DNA of 8,559 nucleotides from Candidatus Hodarchaeota archaeon. GTDB taxonomy: Archaea; Asgardarchaeota; Heimdallarchaeia; Hodarchaeales; YT1-039. Of the stretch, positions 1 through 6,062 are shown piece after piece; positions within the stretch are counted from its first letter, which is position 1; each line of letters begins with the position of its first letter. A program made the position numbers and the translations under genes. Under the pieces are notes generated by a model. The model searched no databases, was not told the DNA's origin, and saw only the letters and a program-made list of their open reading frames with translations. The stretch is from contig JAEOTF010000340.1 of the NCBI GenBank assembly GCA_016840025.1, positions 1 through 8,559 of the forward strand, in the 5' to 3' direction.

Positions 1-1522
1 CGTCCATCTTATCTGGCAGCAATTTTTTTGGCAGATATTGGCTTATAGTTGTCTCATAAACATTCTTGAAGTAATTTACAAATTTCCCATCCCCCTTCCA
101 CCATGTTTCATATTGCTTAAGATAAGTCTCCTGTTCATCTATGATGTCAAATAATAAAAGGAGTAAATCTGAAATTTCTAAGCGGTTTTCGTCATAAATG
201 TCCTTTTTTGTCAACAAAATCGCTTCTTTAAATTTATTTAGAAGAAATTCTCGGTCATAACTAATATTTCTTTGGTTTGAAAGTATATATACTGTTGATT
301 TTTGGAATGAAGCATTTAACAATCCCGACAATAAAGGCGAGAAATCCATTAGATACCGATAGTTTCTATCCCCTTCTGTATATACCTGTTTTTGTATCTT
401 CGTCCGTAATGAAGGCGGGCTGATTTTTGCAATATCTACATAAATATTAGAGTCCCCTAAGGTTTTCCGAAGGTTGTTTTCTAGCTTTTTTATTCCAATC
501 GGATTTTTCGTAATTATATGAAGGAAATATGCAAGATCTGGTTGTAAGTCTCTTAAAGTGATATTTCGAAGGATTTGCCATCGGTCAAATTGTAAAATCT
601 CTTTTATCAGCTTTGGACAATTTCTTGTTAAAAAGGCAATTAGTTGGAAGTCGTCCCATTCTTTATGTAGGTTGTCAACAATCTCTGAAGGCAGACTAGT
701 TTTCTCTTCTATTGCTTTCTCGATAGCTTCTGTTAACATCCGTATTAGAATTCTATTGTCTTTGTTATTTTGAATTGTAGAAATTAAATGGTATCTTGAG
801 GTCAATAACCCTTCAATAGAACACAGCCCTTCCACTGTATAGCCTAAAAATCTCCGTTTCTCACTTCCTACCTCTACAATACTGTTGCATATGTCTTCTA
901 AATTCACTGAACTCATTGGTATACCAGCATGGTATAGATCGCGTAAGATGTAGTCAATTCTGTCAGCACCTAATTCTCCTGAAATTAATTCTCCCCACTC
1001 TCCAGAGGAATTTCCTGCAGCTAATACTGCAATTTCCTGTGGTGAATATTCTGGTTTTCTGTTGTCCTTAGGACACAAGAGATTAGTTATTTCCTCATTT
1101 TCCGTAATAATCTCAAATGTGTATGCCTCATGTGAATAACTCCCGTATTTTTCAATAATTCGTCTTGGCACATACCTTAGATTCATTTTAAGTACATATT
1201 CTACCATGTGAGAAAGCGGCGAATGACCTACGTCATGTAGTAGGGCTGCAAGCCGTGATTTTTGCAATTGAGAGTTTTCAGTTGTAAGAAACTCAGAAAG
1301 CTTTAGGCCTAACTGATATGCGACATGCATTGTTCCTAATGAATGTTCATAGCGTGTATGATTTGCCCCGGGAAAAACCATATATGTGAGTCCCATTTGT
1401 CGAATATGGTGAAGTCTTCTCATCGGGGCAGTTGAGAGTAGCTGTTTCTCGATCTTTGTGATAGGTATGGCTCCATGAACTGGGTCAGGTATACTTTCAA
1501 TGAACTCTAAGTTGTCTGCCAT
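1..1522 (-). CDS. HD-domain phosphohydrolase, SAMHD1/COG1078-like (3' end cut by window edge)
   Basis: The reading frame opens at an ATG (1520-1522) and runs without a stop for 507 codons to the window edge, so the C-terminus is missing. The N-terminal 250 residues carry the metal-binding pattern of SAMHD1-type HD phosphohydrolases. It includes H55-x-R-x-E-H60-SLG, then the HD doublet H96-D97 in ALLHDVGHSPLSH, H131-E132, and D187 in GADRIDY, which should be the fourth metal ligand. A later SRYH segment (242-245) matches the conserved helix after the catalytic core. Known members of the family hydrolyse (d)NTPs or related nucleotides and are cytosolic; the substrate here cannot be read from the sequence. 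The C-terminal half is helical, charged and unrecognised. A GGAG Shine-Dalgarno site lies 8 bases before the ATG. The gene stands alone, about 1 kb downstream of the GTPase cluster on the same strand. The family assignment is firm; the biochemical activity is inferred. Confidence 0.9.
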   Translation of the reverse strand, partial: MADNLEFIESIPDPVHGAIPITKIEKQLLSTAPMRRLHHIRQMGLTYMVFPGANHTRYEHSLGTMHVAYQLGLKLSEFLTTENSQLQKSRLAALLHDVGHSPLSHMVEYVLKMNLRYVPRRIIEKYGSYSHEAYTFEIITENEEITNLLCPKDNRKPEYSPQEIAVLAAGNSSGEWGELISGELGADRIDYILRDLYHAGIPMSSVNLEDICNSIVEVGSEKRRFLGYTVEGLCSIEGLLTSRYHLISTIQNNKDNRILIRMLTEAIEKAIEEKTSLPSEIVDNLHKEWDDFQLIAFLTRNCPKLIKEILQFDRWQILRNITLRDLQPDLAYFLHIITKNPIGIKKLENNLRKTLGDSNIYVDIAKISPPSLRTKIQKQVYTEGDRNYRYLMDFSPLLSGLLNASFQKSTVYILSNQRNISYDREFLLNKFKEAILLTKKDIYDENRLEISDLLLLLFDIIDEQETYLKQYETWWKGDGKFVNYFKNVYETTISQYLPKKLLPDKMD

Positions 1523-1530
1523 AATTTTAT

Positions 1531-1534
1531 CTCC
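1531..1534 (-). promoter_or_regulatory. Shine-Dalgarno site of the HD phosphohydrolase gene
   Basis: Read on the minus strand this is GGAG, 8 bases before the ATG at 1522. It supports that ATG as the start. AT-rich boxes further upstream (TTTTAAAT at 1543-1550, and ACTTTAATC near 1584-1592) could serve as a TATA box. Only the second leaves room for a leader that contains the Shine-Dalgarno site. Confidence 0.55.
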
Positions 1535-1658
1535 AACTAATGATTTAAAAGCAAAAATCTGGCTTCTTCGACTAATTTTCCAAGATTAAAGTAAGTTAAA
1601 AAATGCTATTATTGACATAAGAAGCCTAAAACTATGAAGAATGTACAAGATCATAACT

Positions 1659-1674
1659 TCTACTTTAAAGTAGA
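1659..1674. repeat. 16-bp perfect palindrome upstream of the HD gene
   Basis: TCTACTTTAAAGTAGA is its own reverse complement. It lies about 140 bp upstream of the HD phosphohydrolase start. Part of it, TTAAAGTA, recurs at 1586-1593, closer to that gene. Such symmetry would fit a dimeric regulator's binding site, but AT-rich DNA yields palindromes by chance and no regulator is assigned to it. Confidence 0.4.
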
Positions 1675-2269
1675 GTCAATGATTTTTCACAAATAAATAC
1701 CATATTAGCTTTCTTTCCTAATGAACAAACACTAGTTTAAGGCTTGTATAGAGACTTGATTTATTCCACTCCAACCGAAACTTCAACTTTGAGATAGTTG
1801 GACACAAAAAATCGCTTTCCTTTCAATTCCTTCCGCTTTTTTTACCCCGCTTCGTGGCAATAGAAAATGTAGTAAGCTGTGAATAATGATTAGTTAATAA
1901 AGGATATAGTAACTTAAAGAATCTCAAAGCTAAACAAAATTTCAAATGTATTTTTTCTATTGGGTTCACTATGGAATAAATGTGTGGCACTCGTGGCTTA
2001 ATTTGAGAGAAACATCTTGAATTTATTATTACAGAAATAATTTCTAAGAAGTTCAAACATTAAGAACAAGTCACGTTTGATGTTGAAAGTGGCTTTATCT
2101 TTTTTTTTAAAATCAAAATAAAAAATCCTAGAAATCGCTTGGAACCTAAAATGGAATTTCAGTAAAACTCAATAAATTTTTGATTCCTATATCCTTTTTT
2201 AGGGATATTTAGAAGCAACCAATCATTTTATCTTTTCACTCAATCCTAATAACTATCATCATTTTTTTA

Positions 2270-2420
2270 CACATATATATTTATTAGAAGGAGATGACTT
2301 TAATCATATGGAGCGCTTCGCCGCGAACTCTTTGATTTTCAATTGGCGATGCCTCCCTCCCTCCCCCTCTCTTCATGATTGGTAAAACACGGTTTCTTTA
2401 TCTTCTTATTTATCTTTTTT
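2270..2420 (+). ncRNA. Possible small RNA or leader transcript in a GC-rich island
   Basis: This is a speculative unit. A TATA-like run (2272-2285) is followed about 25 bases later by an unusually GC-rich stretch in otherwise AT-rich DNA. That stretch can fold as GAG-CGC / GCG-(AA)-CTC at 2311-2330, or alternatively pair TCGCC (2318-2322) with GGCGA (2345-2349). A C-rich tract comes next, and the unit ends in a pyrimidine-rich stretch with a T6 run at 2415-2420. AAGGAG at 2288-2293 lies 14 bases before an ATG (2308) that opens a 25-codon frame ending at 2385, so a micropeptide is the alternative. No known RNA family was recognised. Confidence 0.22.
2352..2367 (-). repeat. G-quadruplex-like G-run array on the minus strand
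   Basis: On the minus strand the order is GGGGG-A-GGG-A-GGG-A-GG, four G-runs separated by single A bases. Three runs have three or more G and the last has only two, so a two-layer quadruplex is possible and a three-layer one is imperfect. It stands out because the surrounding kilobase is AT-rich. Its role is unknown. Confidence 0.4.
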
Positions 2421-2566
2421 ATGGGCTTCATTCATCGTTATAAGATTAGTAATTTCAATGAATTTTAATGGTTAGTATAAAGATTAGCGATAGAAGAAAA
2501 TAGAGCAATGAGTGTGTATTTAATAAACACTTCATCACTACTATTCTCATTATAAATTGCTGCTTT

Positions 2567-2734
2567 TTATGTGTTAGAGGGCTTAATTAGTTGTAGTAAT
2601 GCAATAGAGATTATCAAGCACATAAAATAGAAAAAAAGCCACAGAATAATGATGGTTCGTTTATATTCCAGTATTTTACCTTTGACCGTTTCGATTTTGT
2701 GAAGAGGAAAGGGTTTCATGGATAAAACACCCAT
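2567..2734 (-). CDS. Small single-pass membrane protein, tail-anchor-like, in frame after the Rab-like GTPase
   Basis: A 55-residue frame opens at ATG (2732-2734) and ends with TAA (2567-2569). Residues 1-26 are polar and basic (K7, K13, K19, K20, K25, R26). Residues 27-50 form a continuous hydrophobic helix (TIIILWLFFYFMCL and onward). Only KPSNT follows. By the positive-inside rule the N-terminus would be cytosolic, which is the layout of a tail-anchored protein. The frame is the same as that of the Rab-like GTPase upstream: its TAA is followed by eight sense codons and then this ATG. No clear Shine-Dalgarno site precedes the ATG; TTG at 2738-2740 and ATG at 2717-2719 are alternative starts. 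It may be a separate small protein translated after the GTPase, or a membrane tail once joined to it (or joined by readthrough). A T7 run inside the frame (2631-2637, minus strand) could instead end transcription, which counts against it. Confidence 0.5.
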   Translation of the reverse strand: MGVLSMKPFPLHKIETVKGKILEYKRTIIILWLFFYFMCLIISIALLQLIKPSNT

Positions 2735-2758
2735 TTCCAAAAGCTCTTGCCGAGGAAG

Positions 2759-3391
2759 TTAGATTTTATCCTTTTTCTTCAGCCATAACCAAAAAATCTC
2801 GGCCAAAATGAGGAATGCGCGCTCTACATTCTCGCCTGTAAGTGCACTGGTCTCAATATATTCAACTTGGAAATCAAAAGGTTCGGTTTCTCTGGACAAT
2901 ATCTCGGTTAATTCCGTTCCTTCATAAGTCTCAATTGCTCCTGGAACTGAAGCACGTAAGTCAGTTTTATTTCCTATTAAGACATAAGGCACAGCTCCAT
3001 ATCCGCTGTGCATCCACAGTTCTTCAATCCATTTTCCGATATTCTCAAAGGAATCTCTTCGGGTAATATCAAACACAACAAGCCCTCCCTGTGCTCCTCG
3101 ATAATAAATATCCCGCACTGCTCCAAAACGGGGCTGCCCTGCTATGTCCCAAATCTGGAAAGTAATGAGAGTTCCATCGGTCAAAGTCATAGTATGTTTC
3201 GCAAAATCCGCTCCTACGGTCATCAGGTATTCGGCGTTAAATCCTTTTCCTAAAAACCGTTCTCGAAGAGCTGTCTTCCCAACCGCCCCATCTCCAATAA
3301 GAACGATTTTAAACAAATACCCTAACGATTCAGCGGCCTCAGTTTTACTACGAATCGGGGGCCTTCGCCGTCTTTCTTTTTTCTTTACCAT
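2759..3391 (-). CDS. Rab/Ras-like small GTPase
   Basis: This 210-residue protein is a complete Ras-superfamily GTP-binding domain with all five G motifs. G1 is GDGAVGKT (33-40) and G2 is T58 in TVGADF. G3 is WDIAGQ (81-86) with the catalytic glutamine Q86. G4 is NKTD (141-144) and G5 is ETSA (180-183). WDIAGQ and the spacing fit the Rab-like branch best, and such proteins are numerous in Asgard archaea. The protein probably switches between GDP and GTP states to recruit partners. Eukaryotic Rabs attach to membranes by prenylated C-terminal cysteines; here the tail (WLWLKKKDKI) has none. The N-terminus instead begins with a basic patch (KKKERRRR, 3-10). The ATG is well supported by GGTGA six bases upstream. 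A one-helix membrane frame follows in the same frame after the stop. The upstream gene is 129 bp away, so a promoter of its own is possible. Confidence 0.93.
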   Translation of the reverse strand: MVKKKERRRRPPIRSKTEAAESLGYLFKIVLIGDGAVGKTALRERFLGKGFNAEYLMTVGADFAKHTMTLTDGTLITFQIWDIAGQPRFGAVRDIYYRGAQGGLVVFDITRRDSFENIGKWIEELWMHSGYGAVPYVLIGNKTDLRASVPGAIETYEGTELTEILSRETEPFDFQVEYIETSALTGENVERAFLILAEIFWLWLKKKDKI

Positions 3392-3397
3392 AAAACT

Positions 3398-3402
3398 TCA
3401 CC
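3398..3402 (-). promoter_or_regulatory. Shine-Dalgarno site of the Rab-like gene
   Basis: GGTGA on the minus strand, six bases before the ATG at 3391. It matches the anti-Shine-Dalgarno end of archaeal 16S rRNA and fixes the start, so the basic N-terminal extension is likely translated. Confidence 0.65.
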
Positions 3403-3497
3403 GTAAGACCAATCAATTTCTAAAACTATTTCTCACTAGGAGAGCTAACTCTTTCCTAATAATTAATCTATTGCTGATTACTTCTAGTAAATTTCTT

Positions 3498-3510
3498 AAT
3501 ATCTGATATT
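3498..3510. repeat. Short inverted repeat between the 204-residue gene and the Rab-like gene
   Basis: AATATC-T-GATATT is perfectly symmetrical around one base. It lies 11 bp past the stop of the upstream gene and 107 bp before the Rab-like start. It could be an operator or part of a processing or termination site. A TATA-like TTAATTATT on the minus strand (near 3459-3467) lies between it and the Rab-like gene. In AT-rich DNA it may be chance. Confidence 0.25.
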
Positions 3511-3520
3511 CGTCCTCTTC

Positions 3521-4135
3521 CTATAGTTCTATAGTTGAGATAAACTGTTCTTTTAAATTTGTGAGATCTCCGTCCGTCCATTCGTCTAGAGTCAAGTTTT
3601 TCTGAAAATAATAATTAAAGAAATTCTGAATTGTGGTTTCCAAGTATTCTCTGTCTCCAACCCACCCTCGTAATAACCTTGGATAAATAATTATTAGCAG
3701 ATAGTGATCTTCCCCCCTAGCCCGCGGATCTATATCTCTATTCGTTTTGCCTCTAAAGGAATGTACCAAGGATAAAAGTTCTGGTCGATCATAGACAGGT
3801 AATTCAAAAAGTCCGAAATTTCGGCTTTGACCGGGCGAAATTAGGGTGGTATAAAAGAGAGTTAGCCTATTAAGAGTTTCTTCACTGAGATTTTCTTCGA
3901 ACGATTCAATTAATTTTTCTTTAGCTAACATTCCCGGTCCTTTATGACCATGTGCATGAGAGATTAGGAAAAAAGAAGAACGGAGCAGAAATATTAACTG
4001 ATCTCTCTGTATCCTGTCCGGAAATTCCGACTGTAATCGCCCATAATTGAAATAAGGAAAAAAGGAATCAGTTTCTGTAATTGAGATCGTCATCTTGTTT
4101 AAATCCCCGGAGACTCGCACTTTATTAAGTGTCAT
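3521..4135 (-). CDS. Hypothetical protein between two small GTPase genes
   Basis: This 204-residue, apparently soluble protein was not recognised. It has no signal peptide or clear membrane segment. Visible features include a hydrophobic stretch (about 46-60, DQLIFLLRSSFFLIS) followed by HAHGHKGPG, and a predicted helix around 70-98. A strongly hydrophobic strand-like run HYLLIIIYPRLL comes next, then an aromatic-rich amphipathic helix (REYLETTIQNFFNYYF), and the C-terminus is acidic. The ATG at 4135 has no Shine-Dalgarno site; an internal ATG (4091-4093, residue 15) has GGGGA about ten bases upstream and could be the true start. It lies 62 bp after the Arf-like gene and 129 bp before the Rab-like gene on the same strand. 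Its position suggests a GTPase partner or regulator, but that is inference from context only. The stop lies in a tandem duplication of CTATAGTT (3521-3536). Confidence 0.72.
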   Translation of the reverse strand: MTLNKVRVSGDLNKMTISITETDSFFPYFNYGRLQSEFPDRIQRDQLIFLLRSSFFLISHAHGHKGPGMLAKEKLIESFEENLSEETLNRLTLFYTTLISPGQSRNFGLFELPVYDRPELLSLVHSFRGKTNRDIDPRARGEDHYLLIIIYPRLLRGWVGDREYLETTIQNFFNYYFQKNLTLDEWTDGDLTNLKEQFISTIEL

Positions 4136-4174
4136 ATATTTGGTAAGTGTTTTGGGGAGAAATTACTATTAATT

Positions 4175-4180
4175 AAAAAA
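4175..4180 (-). terminator. Possible T-run terminator after the Arf-like gene
   Basis: A T6 run on the minus strand, 17 bases downstream of the stop codon at 4198. Short T-runs end many archaeal transcripts. It is followed by TAATTAATAG, which could equally be a TATA-like element for the next gene, so the call is weak. Confidence 0.3.
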
Positions 4181-4197
4181 TGTAATGAATGACATGA

Positions 4198-5472
4198 TTA
4201 TGGAAGAACTATGGAAGGAAAGCGCGTCTTCAAAAACTCATCTATTTCGGCTTCTTTTATTTGTTTATCCCCCTTACTTAATGCTAACTCCATTAAACTT
4301 TCTCCAATTATTCGCGCTTTCGCCATGGAACTTTCCTGCTCAAGAATTAAGGTACAGAGTAAATCGCCGCGAGCGATATACATAGTAATGTTCTTTGTCC
4401 CACTTACGAAATGTAAACCCCCGCGCTGGGCGATCACTTCAGACAGGAAAATCGCTATGTTACGCTTAGCCTCTAAATCTTCCGTTTCTGCTCCTTTATG
4501 ATAGGTCCTATCCGCAATAACTTCTCCTGAACGAAAGAATAATGAGATTCGTTGAAGTTTAAAGGGTTGTTCTTCACTTACTTCAATCTGTCTGTTAATC
4601 CACTCGAAAGCGTGTTGTACATTATCGCCTCGAAGTGCAGAGACAAGAAAAATTCTAAAAGGTCGTTCGGGTGTGCTTGCTAACCGATTTAGTTCTAAAT
4701 TTTCAATAATTCGTTCCAATGGCATGCATTCAAGGTCACATTTGTTAGCTAGAAATGCGATCGGAGTTGTGTCGGGTAACCATTGTACTGACCTCCAAAA
4801 CCATTCCCGTGATTCCCGTAACGATGACGCGTCGGACGCATCAAAAATAAAGACAATCACACGACTAGCCCGAACATAGTTCTCCCATATGCTTTGTCTA
4901 AAGAAAAAGTGCCCACCTAAATCAAATAATTGATAAACTGTGTTACTTACCCGCAGAATTTCAACACTAAGGCCGTATGTAGGTGTGGTTTGAACTGCTT
5001 CACCTGTAATCAAACGTCCGACCAAGGTGCTTTTTCCTGCGTTTTGAACACCAAGGAAAGCAATGGGAACCCTTTTAAGGGGTTCGGATTTGATAGAAAG
5101 TTGTTCTTGTATATATTCTTGAATTTCGGTGCTTAATGCTGCCTCTTCCCTTTCTTGCTGGATTACTGTTATTGTGGCGTCATCTTCTGTCGTCATGGAC
5201 TCAACAATTACTTCTTCTGCCTCATTTTCTGTAATGGTTATTAGTTGAGCCTGTGGGTTTACTGTTTTGATCTTTGTTAAGAAATTTAGATTTTTAATAG
5301 AGATTTGAGTGATATCAAAGAGTATTATATCCCATTTTGTTAAATTCAGTGTATCAAGAGTATGTTCGGTTGATTCGATTGTATCTACAAGTATTTCCCT
5401 GTCTGTAAGGAATTTATGGGCTATTTGTGTTAATGTTTGATTTTCAGAGATAATTAGTGCATTTTTAGCCAT
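4198..5472 (-). CDS. Receiver-like / Arf-like GTPase / longin-like fusion protein
   Basis: The protein has 424 residues from the ATG at 5472; a GTG at 5481 would add MAP. Residues 4-82 alternate strands and helices like a response-regulator receiver. D53 (ILFDIT) sits where the phosphorylated aspartate should be, but the usual acidic pair is replaced by ISEN and the conserved lysine is not evident. An acidic linker follows. Residues about 135-298 are an Arf-family GTPase. G1 is GVQNAGKST (141-149), G2 is TPTYG with T165, and G3 is DLGGH (184-188). G4 is NKCD (243-246) and G5 is SAL (278-280). The WENYVRASRVIVFIFDASD segment is Arf-like. H188 replaces the usual catalytic glutamine. Residues about 304-395 read as strand-strand-helix-three strands-helix, the order of a longin fold, which in eukaryotes often contacts GTPases. 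The gene follows the winged-helix gene at close spacing, probably in one transcript. The GTPase call is firm, the flanking domains are by pattern only. Confidence 0.88.
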   Translation of the reverse strand: MAKNALIISENQTLTQIAHKFLTDREILVDTIESTEHTLDTLNLTKWDIILFDITQISIKNLNFLTKIKTVNPQAQLITITENEAEEVIVESMTTEDDATITVIQQEREEAALSTEIQEYIQEQLSIKSEPLKRVPIAFLGVQNAGKSTLVGRLITGEAVQTTPTYGLSVEILRVSNTVYQLFDLGGHFFFRQSIWENYVRASRVIVFIFDASDASSLRESREWFWRSVQWLPDTTPIAFLANKCDLECMPLERIIENLELNRLASTPERPFRIFLVSALRGDNVQHAFEWINRQIEVSEEQPFKLQRISLFFRSGEVIADRTYHKGAETEDLEAKRNIAIFLSEVIAQRGGLHFVSGTKNITMYIARGDLLCTLILEQESSMAKARIIGESLMELALSKGDKQIKEAEIDEFLKTRFPSIVLP

Positions 5473-5527
5473 AGGCGCCACGGATATCCGCTTAAAAAAT
5501 CTTCTGGATTATTCTCATTCAGTTATC

Positions 5528-5977
5528 TTATGTTTTTATCTTATAAATGAAATCGCCTTTCTCTTTCCTGCGAGAAACTTTTCTTTTTTTGAAAAGGTTA
5601 CTTAAATAGCTTTTTTCTGTACTTATCTTCCTTCCGGTCTTATTTGCAACTTCACTCGGGGTTGCTTCTTCCAATTCTTGAAGTGTCACAAGTGTCTGAA
5701 TAAGGTAACGAGGTAATGCTAATCGAATTTGTTTCACTTTTCCTTTGAGCTCTTGGGCCATAGCAGGAGATATACCCCGCCATCGAGGCCAACGCATAAC
5801 AATTTCAGCGGCTACCCTCGTTGTAATGAGATTTGTGTCTGGGAAATCTTTTCTTATCCCTTCTAAAAGGTCTTCGGGATGTATAGAGCAAGTCTTCAAG
5901 AGGGTCATGGCAGAGGGCGTTGCTTCCACTCCGTTTTCCTTTAATATGTCTTCAAGAGCATCCGTTTCTACGTTCAC
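5528..5977 (-). CDS. Winged-helix DNA-binding protein, probable transcription regulator
   Basis: This 149-residue basic protein starts with GTG (5975-5977); AGGGGA ends seven bases upstream and supports that start. Residues 1-80 are mostly helical and unrecognised (a WPRWRG segment at 63-68). Residues 89-149 read as a winged helix. Helix 1 is PRYLIQTLVTLQELEEA and helix 2 is TPSEVANKTG. A recognition helix follows at ISTEKSYLSNLFKK, then a basic turn (KRKVSRRKEKG) and a wing strand FIYKIKT. That pattern implies sequence-specific DNA binding, though some winged helices bind proteins. It heads the minus-strand cluster, 55 bp before the ATG of the GTPase fusion gene (46 bp before its GTG), so co-transcription is likely. 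The inverted repeat about 63-85 bp upstream of its start may be its own operator. No ligand-binding domain was recognised. Confidence 0.8.
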   Translation of the reverse strand: MNVETDALEDILKENGVEATPSAMTLLKTCSIHPEDLLEGIRKDFPDTNLITTRVAAEIVMRWPRWRGISPAMAQELKGKVKQIRLALPRYLIQTLVTLQELEEATPSEVANKTGRKISTEKSYLSNLFKKRKVSRRKEKGDFIYKIKT

Positions 5978-5984
5978 TTTGTAG

Positions 5985-5990
5985 TCCCCT
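5985..5990 (-). promoter_or_regulatory. Shine-Dalgarno site deciding the GTG start of the winged-helix gene
   Basis: AGGGGA on the minus strand, separated by seven bases from GTG at 5977. The next in-frame ATG is at residue 24 and would cut into the helical N-terminal part, so the GTG is preferred. Confidence 0.6.
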
Positions 5991-6039
5991 GTCTAGAATA
6001 GAAAACACAGCAGTCTTTTTTTTTCTTTCTTATCATATC

Positions 6040-6062
6040 ACTTTGTTATATTACTACAAAGT
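6040..6062. promoter_or_regulatory. Inverted repeat around an AT-rich box: candidate operator/promoter of the winged-helix gene
   Basis: ACTTTGT (6040-6046) and ACAAAGT (6056-6062) are exact inverted copies separated by TATATTACT. The half-site CAAAGT recurs at 6075-6080, one or two helical turns away. Read on the minus strand the spacer gives AGTAATATAA, a plausible TATA box that would start transcription near 6025, about 50 bp before the GTG. A dimeric protein bound here would block or recruit the archaeal basal factors. The winged-helix protein encoded next door is the obvious but unproven candidate. Confidence 0.4.

Larger units (their letters stand above)
1523..2566. other. Long intergenic region without a convincing protein gene
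   Basis: About 1 kb of strongly AT-rich sequence separates the HD gene from the GTPase cluster. The one longer open frame here (minus strand, 1823-2056) starts with TTG, has no Shine-Dalgarno site and encodes a protein resembling nothing known, so it is not called. Visible structure is limited. There is a 16-bp palindrome at 1659-1674, a T9 run at 2100-2108, and a weak hairpin ATATCC/GGATAT with a T-rich loop at 2189-2208. A GC-rich patch at 2308-2382 is preceded by a TATA-like run. No tRNA, rRNA, CRISPR repeat or transposase remnant was recognised. Confidence 0.6.

Noticed and set aside
1823..2056. 77-codon open frame on the minus strand in the long intergenic region
   Set aside because: It begins with TTG, has no Shine-Dalgarno site, and its product shows no domain, membrane or composition pattern of a real protein. 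AT-rich intergenic DNA gives such frames by chance.
2100..2108. T9 run as a plus-strand terminator
   Set aside because: No plus-strand gene or credible transcript precedes it, so there is nothing for it to terminate.
3144..3506. 120-codon open frame on the plus strand
   Set aside because: It lies antisense to the Rab-like gene, whose five G motifs prove the minus-strand frame. Its product has no recognisable features.
3521..3536. Tandem CTATAGTT repeat as a mobile-element footprint
   Set aside because: Two 8-bp copies alone, with no terminal inverted repeats or transposase nearby, are better explained by local slippage at the end of the coding frame.
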